Part shown: piece after piece, positions 49,634-59,329 of the stretch
How the letters are laid out: each line of letters starts with the position of its first letter
Numbering within the stretch: the stretch's first letter is position 1
Assembly (NCBI GenBank): GCA_965277895.1
Contig: CBDIDR010000001.1
Coordinates: 62,001-126,000, forward strand
Direction of reading: 5' to 3'
From: GCA-2862585 sp965277895
Lineage (GTDB): Bacteria > Bacteroidota > Bacteroidia > Flavobacteriales > UBA7312
DNA length: 64,000 bases
Program-made: the position numbers and the translations under genes
The notes under the pieces: model-generated
Told to the model about the DNA's origin: nothing
Databases searched by the model: none
The model's input: the letters and a program-made list of their open reading frames with translations, nothing else

Positions 49634-52198
49634 ATGTTTAACCTTAACACTTTCAGTGCTTTTGCGGTGATTGCTATGTGTTCATTTTCAAGTATAGCAC
49701 AACCGCTGACCAATGGAATGGGAATTATTACCCATTGGAGTGGTGCTGCTGGCACTTATGATTCTTTCACCATTTATGATACTGAAAATAATGCTTCTGC
49801 TCCTTTAGGGCTGAATTGGGCAACAACTTTTCATACACCAGCTGACCCCACTGCTGCTGACTCGTGGAAAGGCACTAATATGGGCGATGTATTTGGCATT
49901 ACTATAGACGCTGAGAAAAACGTATACTTCACAGCCACAAAAACAATTTCATCTGGTGGTTCTGCCTCTACTTCTGCGGGCTCTGCAGGCGATGGAGGGG
50001 TCTATAAAATGGATGCAAACACTTGGGTAGTTACTCCCTTTATATTTACTGGAAATGGTGCAAATGAAATTCCCAACCAAGGGAACGGATTAGGAAATAT
50101 TGCTTATGATAAATGGAACAATCAATTGTTCATTACCAATTTTGAAGATGGTAACATTTATCGTTTTGATATGGATGGTAATCTGCTCTCTACTTTCGAC
50201 CCATTCAATTCAGATAATACCCCTCTCGGCACCTTTAGTGGACATGGAGAGGCTGTTTGGGGAATTGCAGTACATGAAGAAAATGGCACTACTAAAGTGT
50301 TTTTTTCTAGATGGACTGAAGACAATTCTTTAAGTGATGCTAGTGCTCCTAATAATTCAGTTTGGTCTGTAAGTTTGGACAATACAGGTGATTTTAGTGG
50401 TAGCGAATCTTTATGTTTCGAATTAGAAGATAATATGGGATCTTTTGTATCTATGATATCTGGTGCATCCTACCCTATTTCAGATATTACTATAAGTTCT
50501 GATGGCAAAATGTACGTCTGTGAAAAAGTACAAGGTGGATGGGGAGCTTTTGGAGGGTGGAGCGATTTATTTACGCCAGGAGCACACAGCTCTCGACTGT
50601 TTGAATACGTTAACAACTCTGGCACATGGAATATGTCAAAACAATATTATGTTGGTAATTACAACTCCCCTGCCGATGCCGACAATACAGCAGGTGGTGT
50701 CGCCTTAGGAAATAGACAAACTTCTAGCGGTTTTGATTGCGAAAAAATTATTTGGGCCTCAGGTGATGCTCTCCGTTTTTCAGGATATAACAATATTGCT
50801 GGACAAGATTATGTCTATGGGCTTACAGGTATTCCAGTTGAAGGAAACTCTATGGACCCATCAAGTACAGACTACGTTCAACAAAGCAGTATATATATCG
50901 ATATTGATTACACAGGAACAGGCAGTAATGGAAGTCAAAAAATGTCTTATGGTGATATTGAGATATATACCGATGCTACAAATGAACCTACTTTTACCAT
51001 TACTAATCCAACCACCATTTGCCCTGGCGAATCTATCGACTTAAATGTAAGTGGTGGACTAAACTACGAATGGTCACCAGCAAGTACTTTAGATAACCCT
51101 TCATCGGATAGTCCTATAGCTACACCTACTGAAAACACTACCTATACCGTTATGGGCGATGGAAATTGTGGCAGTAGAGATACCGTAAGCGTTACTATTA
51201 GTATAGATGACTTTAATTTTTCCTTAGGTCCAGATGTTGATTTTTGTGAAGGCATGGAGGATATTGTTCTCGATGCTGGCGGACTAGCTACTGCCTACTT
51301 ATGGAATACCAATGAAACCACACAAAGTATTTCTGTAGATAGCGAAGGTGTATACAGTGTAAATGTAACAAGCCCTAATGGCTGTAATTATTCGGATGAA
51401 ATAAATGTAGAAAGCAAATTTTTGCCAATAGTTGGTTTTAGCACACCCAACGATTCCTCTTGCCCGCCTGCAAGTTTTCAACTGAACGATGCCAGTACAC
51501 CGCAAAGCGATGACCCAATAGTTTCTTGGGAGTGGACAGTAAACGGACAAGAGTCCAATGGTGTTTCCTCAAATGTTAGCATTCCCAATACTGGTCGTTA
51601 TAGCGTAACGCTAGAGGTGACTACTCAACTCGGTTGTAGTACTAGCCTTACCTTATCCAATTACCTCAACGTTTTGGATGTGCCAAGCCCTAATTTTATT
51701 ACTGAACCTGATGAGATTGGACATTGCGATAAGAGCATACAAATCATTAATTTTTCTACAGATTACGATTCCTTAATGTGGGACTTTGGCAATGGTTTTG
51801 TTAGCTCGGAAGATACGGTAACTAGCTACACTTATGATGAAGTAGGTCAGTATCAAATAAATCTAAAACTCATTAATGAGTTTGGTTGCGAAAACTCATT
51901 TAACAGAGAAATAAAACCAGTGAGCAGTATTCCGTTTTATGCTCCCAACGCCTTTACCCCAGATGGTGACCAACTGAATGAAGAATTTGTTCCGTATATG
52001 GGTTGTACCGATTCATTTGAATTTTGGATTATGGACAGATGGGGTGAGGTTATTTTTTATTCCAATGATGTAAATGTAGGTTGGAACGGCACCTTTAAAG
52101 GAAAACTTTGCCCAGTAGGTGTATATTCATGGAAGGCAAAATACAATGGTGCAAAGCACAACCAAGTGAAGCTCGGTGACGTGCATCTTATGCATTAA
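49634..52198 (+). CDS. Large secreted protein with T9SS type B (gliding-motility CHU_C) C-terminal domain
   Basis: An 854-residue secreted protein: signal peptide (about 1-22, ending SIAQ), a long N-terminal region of SMP-30/NHL-like strands (about 30-430; KWNNQLFITNFEDGNIYRFDMDGN), then Ig/PKD-like modules (about 440-760; CPGESIDLNVSGGLNYEWSPAST) and a C-terminal CHU_C domain (about 765-854; FYAPNAFTPDGDQLNEEFVPY, WNGTFKG). The last domain directs type B T9SS secretion. Target is unknown; it may be an adhesin. The gene has no clear operon partner. Confidence 0.85.
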   Translation: MFNLNTFSAFAVIAMCSFSSIAQPLTNGMGIITHWSGAAGTYDSFTIYDTENNASAPLGLNWATTFHTPADPTAADSWKGTNMGDVFGITIDAEKNVYFTATKTISSGGSASTSAGSAGDGGVYKMDANTWVVTPFIFTGNGANEIPNQGNGLGNIAYDKWNNQLFITNFEDGNIYRFDMDGNLLSTFDPFNSDNTPLGTFSGHGEAVWGIAVHEENGTTKVFFSRWTEDNSLSDASAPNNSVWSVSLDNTGDFSGSESLCFELEDNMGSFVSMISGASYPISDITISSDGKMYVCEKVQGGWGAFGGWSDLFTPGAHSSRLFEYVNNSGTWNMSKQYYVGNYNSPADADNTAGGVALGNRQTSSGFDCEKIIWASGDALRFSGYNNIAGQDYVYGLTGIPVEGNSMDPSSTDYVQQSSIYIDIDYTGTGSNGSQKMSYGDIEIYTDATNEPTFTITNPTTICPGESIDLNVSGGLNYEWSPASTLDNPSSDSPIATPTENTTYTVMGDGNCGSRDTVSVTISIDDFNFSLGPDVDFCEGMEDIVLDAGGLATAYLWNTNETTQSISVDSEGVYSVNVTSPNGCNYSDEINVESKFLPIVGFSTPNDSSCPPASFQLNDASTPQSDDPIVSWEWTVNGQESNGVSSNVSIPNTGRYSVTLEVTTQLGCSTSLTLSNYLNVLDVPSPNFITEPDEIGHCDKSIQIINFSTDYDSLMWDFGNGFVSSEDTVTSYTYDEVGQYQINLKLINEFGCENSFNREIKPVSSIPFYAPNAFTPDGDQLNEEFVPYMGCTDSFEFWIMDRWGEVIFYSNDVNVGWNGTFKGKLCPVGVYSWKAKYNGAKHNQVKLGDVHLMH

Positions 52199-52268
52199 TA
52201 CTCCACATTTTAGTATATTCGCGTAACAATTGAGCATAAATGTTCAATGGTATTAGTCCTTATTAAGC

Positions 52269-53485
52269 ATGAAAAAAGTTTATCTAATAGCTTTACTTTT
52301 AGTTCCATTCCTTTCTTTTTCTCAATGGTTTGATATTACCCCAGATTTGAATGAAAATTTATTCTTTACAGATATTCACATTTTGAATGAAGACGCTATA
52401 TTCTTTTTTGGTTCTAGTAGAAACTTAATAAACGATTATCAAACTGGTTTAGTTTTAAAAACAACGGATGGTGGTAAGAGTTGGGAACATATTAGAGTTT
52501 ATCATAAAGATCATGAAGGAGTACGTGGTCCATACATAAGAGGAGGTGCTGTATTAAATGATTCAACCTTTGCTCTTACATGTTCTGATGGAGTAACCAA
52601 AGTATTTATGGGAGATAGTATTAATCACGGAAGTATTTGCGGATTTTGCGACCATAATGAAATAGAATTTTTGAAAGATAGTACTATCGTCATAGGTGCA
52701 AATCATAAAACCTCTTATGATATGGGAGTAAGTTGGAAATCCATTAATCCAACAGGCTTAAGATATAGAGAGGCTTTTTATAGAAATGAAGATACTGTTG
52801 TTTTTACTACTACTGAAAAATATGACTTCACAGGAACGACCTATCAAAAAGTTCGTCTTTCTAAGAATAAAGGTATTGGCTACAAAACTGTGAATGTGCT
52901 ATCAAATAACGAGGTAATAAAATGTATCGCATTCAAAGATGGCGTTATTTATGGTGTCGGCACAAATGGCTACTTTATTAGTATCGATACTGACTTACTA
53001 CCTAAAGAGGTAAGCACAATGACTAGTCGAGAACTAAGAAGCATGTACATAGTAAGTGCAAATAATTGGTTTGTTGGAGGAGGAATATATGAAGGGTCAA
53101 ATGATTTTAGACAGCATAGTGGTATAATATTAGGCACAATCGATGGAGGTGAAAGTTGGCATTCTACAAAATTTCCAAAAGCCATAAATAAAATTGAAAT
53201 GTACGACTCCAACAATGGCTATGCTATTTCTCAAAAAAAAATATATAAAACAATAAATGGAGGAATTGAAAATCTTTCATTAAATGAAGATTCAGATACT
53301 CAGCCCTACCCCAACCCTGAAAAACAGTGCTTTATACTAGCAGTACATCAGAAAAAAGTATCTTTAATATGCAAGGGCAATTGCTATGGAATGGTAATGA
53401 AAAAGACATTGATATTAACTCATTCAGCAAGGGGATTTACCTCTTAAAAACCGAAGAAAACACCTATAAATGGGTGAAAGAGTAA
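52269..53485 (+). pseudogene. Secreted YCF48/BNR-like protein, frameshifted in its T9SS sorting domain
   Basis: A signal peptide (about 1-18, ending SFSQ) is followed by repeats like those of YCF48/sialidase propellers (LKTTDGGKSWEHIRVYH, DDGGESWHS). Near 53300 the T9SS sorting domain begins (PYPNPEKQCFIL), but the frame then runs into unrelated residues and stops at 53447. Another frame continues the domain from about 53342: STSEKSIFNMQGQLLWNGNE, then INSFSKGIYLLKTEENTYKW, ending VKE and a stop at 53485. A single-base loss near 53341 explains this. Without its domain the protein should not be exported by the T9SS. A sequencing error is the alternative. Confidence 0.88.
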
Positions 53486-53488
53486 ATA

Positions 53489-53515
53489 AAAAAGCCAGCT
53501 AAACACTGGCTTTTT
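53489..53515. terminator. Bidirectional intrinsic terminator
   Basis: A 10-bp stem (AAAAAGCCAG / CTGGCTTTTT) with a 7-nt loop stands between the frameshifted gene (plus strand) and sucB (minus strand, stop at 53520) and can end both transcripts. Confidence 0.88.
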
Positions 53516-53519
53516 AAAT

Positions 53520-54704
53520 TTATAGTCCTAAAGACTTCTTAACGTCTCCGCCAAGTAAATGAGTCGTTGGGTCTTCCAAGCATTCTTTTACTCTTACCAA
53601 GAAGCCAACCGATTCTCTACCGTCAATAATACGGTGGTCATAGGAAAGTGCTACATACATTATGGGCCTAATCTCTACTTTACCGTTCACAGCCATAGGG
53701 CGTTCTACAATATTGTGCATCCCTAATATCGCCGATTGTGGTGGGTTTATAATAGGTGTTGAAAGCATAGAGCCAAACACTCCACCATTGGTAATGGTAA
53801 AGGTGCCGCCAAGCATTTCGTCTGGTGTAATTTTTCCATCTCTTGCTCTAATGGCTAATCGCTTTACTTCGCTTTCAACCTCTTTAAAGTTCATAAGCTC
53901 TGCATTACGAATAACAGGCACCATCAAGCCTTTTGGGGCACTTACTGCAATACTAATGTCAGCATAGTTGTGGTAAATGACATCCTTACCATCAATCTGT
54001 GCATTTACGTCAGGAAATTCTTTAAGGGCAGTAGTAATCGCCTTAGTGAAGAAAGACATAAAGCCTAAACCTACACCGTATTTTTCTTTAAAAACCTCTT
54101 TGTATTCTTTACGGATAGCAAAAATAGCCGACATATCTACCTCATTGAAAGTAGTTAGCATAGCAGTATCGTTCTTTACGGATACCAATCGTTGAGCAAC
54201 CTTTCTTCTGAGCATAGACATCTTCTTACGCTCTGTACCTCGAGGGCCATCGGTCTTTACAGATGCCATAGCTTCTATAACGTCTTCTTTTAAAATCTTT
54301 CCGCCTTCACCAGAGCCTTTAACGTCTTTTGCCGATAAATCGTTCTGAGAAATGATGGCTTTTGCAAGTGGTGTAGCCTTAGCGTCCACTGGCTTAGTTG
54401 CCTGTGCAGGAGCCGAAACTTGTGGGCTAGCTTCTTGTGTTGTTGAGCTTGGCTTAGCTTCGCCAACGCCATCCGTATCAATAATACACACGACTTGACC
54501 AACAGCAACAGTATCGCCTTCTTCAGCTACCAATTTTATGGTGCCACTTTCTTCAGCTGGTAAAGCCAAAGTGGCCTTGTCTGAATCTACCTCAGCAATT
54601 TCTTGATCCTTTTCTACATAGTCACCGTCCTCTACCAACCATTGAGCAATTTCAACTTCGGAGATGGACTCTCCTGGACTAGGAACTTTCATTTCTAATA
54701 GCAT
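53520..54704 (-). CDS. sucB: 2-oxoglutarate dehydrogenase E2, dihydrolipoyl succinyltransferase
   Basis: The E2 of 2-oxoglutarate dehydrogenase moves the succinyl group to CoA. The 394-residue protein has one lipoyl domain (about 1-77, lipoyl Lys43 in VDSDKATL), a linker rich in Pro, Ala and Thr, an E3-binding domain (about 113-148; ATPLAKAIISQNDLSAKDVK) and the catalytic domain (about 165-394) with the SYDHRIIDG motif. It is 6 bp after sucA. The catalytic histidine and aspartate are present. Confidence 0.95.
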   Translation of the reverse strand: MLLEMKVPSPGESISEVEIAQWLVEDGDYVEKDQEIAEVDSDKATLALPAEESGTIKLVAEEGDTVAVGQVVCIIDTDGVGEAKPSSTTQEASPQVSAPAQATKPVDAKATPLAKAIISQNDLSAKDVKGSGEGGKILKEDVIEAMASVKTDGPRGTERKKMSMLRRKVAQRLVSVKNDTAMLTTFNEVDMSAIFAIRKEYKEVFKEKYGVGLGFMSFFTKAITTALKEFPDVNAQIDGKDVIYHNYADISIAVSAPKGLMVPVIRNAELMNFKEVESEVKRLAIRARDGKITPDEMLGGTFTITNGGVFGSMLSTPIINPPQSAILGMHNIVERPMAVNGKVEIRPIMYVALSYDHRIIDGRESVGFLVRVKECLEDPTTHLLGGDVKKSLGL

Positions 54705-54710
54705 AATATT

Positions 54711-57419
54711 CTATTTAAAAACTTCTTCAATTATTAATCGTTGTCTTGTAGCTGCAAACTTAGGTGAACCACTAGCTGTTGCAGCACTTGCCCTTCTAGA
54801 AACTAATTCAAAGGGAATGTGTCTTAATCGATTTAAAATATGAGTCCAAGCACCCATATTTCGTGGCTCTTCCTGAGCCCATATCAATTGTTTGGTATCG
54901 TACTTCTTAAGTAGGTCGTTTATCTTTTGTTCTGGCAAGGGGTACAGTTGCTCCAATCGGATTAAAGCTACATCCTTTCGCCCTAACTTTTCGCGTTCTT
55001 GGAAAAGTTCATAGTATAGTTTTCCACTACAGAATACGACCTTTTTAACTTCTGATGGCTTCACGACTTCATCGTCAAACAATTCTTGGAAACGTCCAGT
55101 AGACAAGTCTTCAAGAGTAGAAACACACAATGGATGACGCAATAAACTTTTTGGCGTAAACACTACTAAAGGCTTTCTAAATTCTCGCTTGAGCTGTCGC
55201 CTTAAAACATGGAAGAAGTTAGCTGGCGTAGTGCAATTCACAATTTGCATATTGTGTAAAGCACACATCTGTAGGTATCGCTCCATTCTAGCACTAGAAT
55301 GTTCTGCCCCTTGCCCTTCATAGCCGTGCGGCAAGAGCATTACTAGTCCGTTATAGGTCTTCCATTTGTCTTCGGCTGCCGAAATAAATTGGTCAATCAT
55401 AATTTGAGCACCATTGCTGAAATCACCAAACTGTGCTTCCCAAATGGTTAATGAGTTTGGACTCGCCATAGCAAAGCCATAATCAAAGCCTAACACACCA
55501 TATTCTGATAAGAGTGAATTATAAGCCTCAAATTTCACAGTAGGGTTAACGGCATTAAGTGGGATTATCTCCCTCTCGGATTCTTCCACTTTTAAAACGG
55601 CATGTCGGTGTGAAAAGGTTCCTCTCTCAACATCTTGACCGCTAATTCGCACAGGATGTCCTTCATGCAATAGCGTGCCATAAGCTAGAAGCTCTGCCAT
55701 TCCCCAATCCAATTGGTTGCTTTCCTCTACCATTTTCTTTTGGTCGTTTAGCAAACGTTGGGTCTTTTTGAATAAGGTATCTTTTTCGGGAACATTATAC
55801 AGTTTGGAAGCGACTTCCTTTAGTACCTCTAACTTTACAGCAGTGTCTTGTGACTGAACAAAGTCAGCATCTTTAGATTTTCTAAAGCCTTGCCATTCGG
55901 CTTTCATGAAAGGCGTAATTTCTGCCTTTTCTATTTCTTTTGATTCGTCAAATCTATCTTGAAGCAATTGCTTGAACTCATGCTCCATCTCTTTAACGAT
56001 ATTCGCTACTACGACACCTTCACTAATAAGTTTTTGGTTGTATATTTCTCTTGGATTAGGATGTTTACTGATAGCCTTGTACAACTTAGGCTGAGTAAAA
56101 CGTGGCTCATCCCCTTCGTTATGTCCGTACTTTCTGTAGCACAGCAAATCAATGAATACGTCTTTGTTGAATTTTTGACGGTACTCGGTAGCAATTTGCA
56201 TAGCATGAACAACCGCTTCTACATCGTCACCATTAACATGAAAAACGGGTGATAAAGTAACTTTACCTATGTCCGTACAGTAAGTACTTGAACGGGCATC
56301 TAAATAGTTAGTAGTAAAGCCTACCTGATTGTTTACAACAATATGTATGGTTCCTCCGGTTTTGTATCCGTCCAATTGAGCCATTTGAATTACCTCATAG
56401 ACAACACCCTGACCGGCTAGTGCGGCATCTCCGTGAATGAGGATAGGCACTACCTTCGAGTTGTCGCCTTTGTATTGTTGGTCTATTTTCGCTCGTGCTA
56501 TTCCCTGCACTACTGGGTCAACCGCCTCCAAGTGTGAGGGGTTTGGCGAAAGCGACATTTTTACTTTTTTGGAGTTATTGCAAACTTGTTCTGACGTAAA
56601 ACCGAGGTGGTATTTTACGTCTCCTGAGAATAAATTATCTTCATATTCTTTGCCTTCAAACTCTGAGAAAATATCTCTATATGTCTTATTAAAAATATTA
56701 GCAAGGACGTTTAGCCTTCCTCTGTGTGCCATACCCATAACAAACTCTTCCACACCTAATTCCGCTCCTTTTTCTATGAGGATATCCAAAGCAGGTATGA
56801 GTGATTCTGCTCCTTCTAATGAAAAACGTTTTTGACCAACGAACTTCTTATGTAAGAAATTTTCAAAGGCTACTGCTTGATTTAGTTTTCGAAGGATTTG
56901 CTTTTTTTCGTCTAGCTTAAAGTTAGGGGTATTGCTGTTTTTATGTAGGCGATTTTTAATCCATTCTACCTGGTCAGGTTTACGAATGTACATGTACTCT
57001 ACTCCTATCGATTGACAGTAAACCACCTTGAGGTGTTCCACTATATCTCTCAAAGAAGATGGTCCTATACCTATTTGAGTGCCTGCCTGAAAGACCGTGT
57101 CTAAATCGGATTGGTCTAAACCAAAGTTTTCAATATCTAATGTTGGCGTATACTTTCTTCTTTCACGAACAGGATTAGTATGAGTGAATAAGTGTCCGCT
57201 TTTTCTGTAAGCGTCAATAAGATTTATTACTTGAAATTCCTTCTTAAAAGTTTCTGGGACTTCATCTTCTTCGGAATATACTTCTTTAGCGAAATCAAAT
57301 CCAGTAAAAAAGTTTCTCCATTCTTCATTAACAGATTCGGGGTTTTCAACATACTTGTCATACATGATTTCAATCATGTTCGTATGAATAGCTCCTAGAA
57401 AAGAAAATTTATTTGCCAT
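54711..57419 (-). CDS. sucA: 2-oxoglutarate dehydrogenase E1 component
   Basis: SucA decarboxylates 2-oxoglutarate with thiamine pyrophosphate in the TCA cycle. The 902-residue protein contains MGMAHRGRLNVLANI near residue 235, the TPP/metal motif IHGDAALAGQGVVYEV near 328, GYTNPR-type motifs replaced by NNQVGFTTNYLDARS, and a C-terminal transketolase-like domain. An N-terminal E2-binding stretch is present. Its promoter box TAGTTTTG (57438-57445, minus strand) is 18 nt before the ATG. It starts the sucA-sucB operon. Confidence 0.96.
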   Translation of the reverse strand: MANKFSFLGAIHTNMIEIMYDKYVENPESVNEEWRNFFTGFDFAKEVYSEEDEVPETFKKEFQVINLIDAYRKSGHLFTHTNPVRERRKYTPTLDIENFGLDQSDLDTVFQAGTQIGIGPSSLRDIVEHLKVVYCQSIGVEYMYIRKPDQVEWIKNRLHKNSNTPNFKLDEKKQILRKLNQAVAFENFLHKKFVGQKRFSLEGAESLIPALDILIEKGAELGVEEFVMGMAHRGRLNVLANIFNKTYRDIFSEFEGKEYEDNLFSGDVKYHLGFTSEQVCNNSKKVKMSLSPNPSHLEAVDPVVQGIARAKIDQQYKGDNSKVVPILIHGDAALAGQGVVYEVIQMAQLDGYKTGGTIHIVVNNQVGFTTNYLDARSSTYCTDIGKVTLSPVFHVNGDDVEAVVHAMQIATEYRQKFNKDVFIDLLCYRKYGHNEGDEPRFTQPKLYKAISKHPNPREIYNQKLISEGVVVANIVKEMEHEFKQLLQDRFDESKEIEKAEITPFMKAEWQGFRKSKDADFVQSQDTAVKLEVLKEVASKLYNVPEKDTLFKKTQRLLNDQKKMVEESNQLDWGMAELLAYGTLLHEGHPVRISGQDVERGTFSHRHAVLKVEESEREIIPLNAVNPTVKFEAYNSLLSEYGVLGFDYGFAMASPNSLTIWEAQFGDFSNGAQIMIDQFISAAEDKWKTYNGLVMLLPHGYEGQGAEHSSARMERYLQMCALHNMQIVNCTTPANFFHVLRRQLKREFRKPLVVFTPKSLLRHPLCVSTLEDLSTGRFQELFDDEVVKPSEVKKVVFCSGKLYYELFQEREKLGRKDVALIRLEQLYPLPEQKINDLLKKYDTKQLIWAQEEPRNMGAWTHILNRLRHIPFELVSRRASAATASGSPKFAATRQRLIIEEVFK

Positions 57420-57437
57420 CAGATTTTATGGTTATGA

Positions 57438-57445
57438 CAAAACTA
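57438..57445 (-). promoter_or_regulatory. -7 promoter box of sucAB
   Basis: On the minus strand this reads TAGTTTTG (exact TAnnTTTG), 18 nt before the sucA ATG. It lies in the 87-bp gap after the polyprenyl synthetase stop. Confidence 0.6.
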
Positions 57446-57506
57446 TTGAATTTTATTTATTTTTTAGCCTTAATCTTAAGCAATTTTGAAGGTGAAATTT
57501 TGAGAT

Positions 57507-58472
57507 TTAGCTTTCTCTAATCTTCAGAAGTGCAGCAAACTTTTCAAGTTCAGAAGTATCTTTGCTAATAGCATTCAATGACTTCATTGCATTTTCGTAA
57601 TACTCATTGATGAGTTCGTTGATATGGGTCTCTATTTCTAAAGATGCATATATCTGCTTTACCTTCTCTACTTTTTCAGTCGAATTGATGGTTTCTGAGC
57701 TGTATAAATTTACGAGTTCCATTTTTTCACTACCATCAGAAAGTGATAATGCTTTGAGGTATAAACATGTTTTTTTATTGGCTATGATGTCTCCTCCCAA
57801 TTGTTTTCCAAAAGCATTGGTGTCGCCAAAGACATCTAGTAAATCATCTTTTAACTGAAAGGCGATGCCAATTTTACGTCCAAATTCATATAGGTTGTCG
57901 GCGTCCTCTTTAGCTCCTCCTCCAATTATCGCTCCCATTTTTAATGATGCACCTAGCAATACGGCTGTTTTGTATTCAATCATTTTCAAATACGACTTCA
58001 AATCTACTTCTGCTTGTATTTCAAAGTCCATATCGTACTGTTGTCCCTCGCATACTTTGAGTGCCATGGTATTGAATGCTGAAAGGCATTCTATTAAGCT
58101 TTCTTTTGGAAGCTCTGACAAATACTGATAAGATTGTATGAGCATAGCATCACCTGAAAGAATAGCAACATTCTCATTCCACTTTGTATGAACGGTACTT
58201 TGTCCACGTCGAACGGGTGCTTCATCCATGATATCGTCATGAAGTAATGTGAAATTATGGAAGACTTCAATAGCTATGGCTGGTCGTAATGCTGCCTTAA
58301 CATCTTTGTTGTACAATTGATAAGACAATAACAGAAGAATGGGACGCATTCGCTTACCTCCTAATGACAATATGTAATCTATTGGAGCATATAAATCAGC
58401 TGGTGTACTTGGGTATTTCAAGCTCAGCAACTCCTGCTCGACTAATGTTCTTAATTCATCAATTGATTTCAT
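57507..58472 (-). CDS. Trans-polyprenyl diphosphate synthase
   Basis: A 321-residue enzyme that lengthens an allylic diphosphate with IPP units. The first aspartate-rich motif LLHDDIMDEAPVRRG (DDIMD, residues 79-83) and the second DDLLDVFGD near residue 215 are present, with KTAVLLGASLKMGAI between. The chain length (farnesyl, geranylgeranyl or octaprenyl) cannot be told from sequence alone. It is 2 bp from rfbA and lies last in the MMPL-rfbA-prenyl synthase operon. Confidence 0.92.
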   Translation of the reverse strand: MKSIDELRTLVEQELLSLKYPSTPADLYAPIDYILSLGGKRMRPILLLLSYQLYNKDVKAALRPAIAIEVFHNFTLLHDDIMDEAPVRRGQSTVHTKWNENVAILSGDAMLIQSYQYLSELPKESLIECLSAFNTMALKVCEGQQYDMDFEIQAEVDLKSYLKMIEYKTAVLLGASLKMGAIIGGGAKEDADNLYEFGRKIGIAFQLKDDLLDVFGDTNAFGKQLGGDIIANKKTCLYLKALSLSDGSEKMELVNLYSSETINSTEKVEKVKQIYASLEIETHINELINEYYENAMKSLNAISKDTSELEKFAALLKIRES

Positions 58473-58474
58473 AA

Positions 58475-59329
58475 TTATTTTATTAATGACAAGAGGTAAT
58501 CGCCATAACCACTTTTGAGTAATGGCTCTGCTAATTTCTTAAGTTGTTCGTCATCGATAAAGCCCATTTTATAAGCAGCCTCTTCTATACAACCTATTTT
58601 TCGACCTTGTCTGTCTTCTATAACCTGTACGAACTGACTGGCTTGCATTAAAGACCTAAATGTTCCCGTATCTAACCAGGCTGAGCCCCTACCTAACAAT
58701 TGCACTTTTAGTTTCCCTCTCTTGAGATATTCTGAGTTTACATCCGTAATTTCATACTCACCTCTGGCTGATGGCTTTATGTTTTTTGCAATTTCCACTA
58801 CATCATTATCGTAATAATATAATCCTGGAACGGCATAATTGGATTTTGGTTCTTTTGGTTTTTCTTCAATGCTAATTACATTATTGTCTTCATCGTATTC
58901 CACAACTCCATAGCGTTCTGGGTCATTGACGTGATAACCAAATATTTTTGCTCCTTCTACATCAACACATGCTTCAACGATTTTACGTTTCATGTAGAAA
59001 ATATTATCCCCTAATACTAAACATACTTTGTCGTTTCCAATAAATTCTTCTCCTAAAAGGAAAGCTTGAGCTAATCCATTTGGAACTTCTTGCACCTTAT
59101 ATTCAAAACGACAGCCTAATGAAGAGCCATCGCCTAATAACCTTTGAAAAATTGGCAAATCGTGAGGTGTAGAAATTATAAGTATTTCACGAATACCAGA
59201 AAACATTAATGTCGAGAGTGGATAATAAATCATCGGTTTATCATAAACCGGCAATGCTTGTTTACTAACCGCTAGTGTTAAAGGGTGCAATCTTGTCCCT
59301 GAACCTCCAGCTAAAATTATTCCTTTCAT
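58475..59329 (-). CDS. rfbA: Glucose-1-phosphate thymidylyltransferase
   Basis: RfbA makes dTDP-glucose from glucose 1-phosphate and dTTP, the first step to dTDP-rhamnose and related sugars. The 284-residue protein has the signature GIILAGGSGTRLHPLT (residues 3-18), YDKPMIYYPLSTLM, and GDNIFY, with the C-terminal GRGSAWLDTGTF. No rfbB, rfbC or rfbD neighbours are in the window. Its ATG overlaps the RND/MMPL stop by one base, so the two are translated together; the functional link is not clear. Confidence 0.94.
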   Translation of the reverse strand: MKGIILAGGSGTRLHPLTLAVSKQALPVYDKPMIYYPLSTLMFSGIREILIISTPHDLPIFQRLLGDGSSLGCRFEYKVQEVPNGLAQAFLLGEEFIGNDKVCLVLGDNIFYMKRKIVEACVDVEGAKIFGYHVNDPERYGVVEYDEDNNVISIEEKPKEPKSNYAVPGLYYYDNDVVEIAKNIKPSARGEYEITDVNSEYLKRGKLKVQLLGRGSAWLDTGTFRSLMQASQFVQVIEDRQGRKIGCIEEAAYKMGFIDDEQLKKLAEPLLKSGYGDYLLSLIK

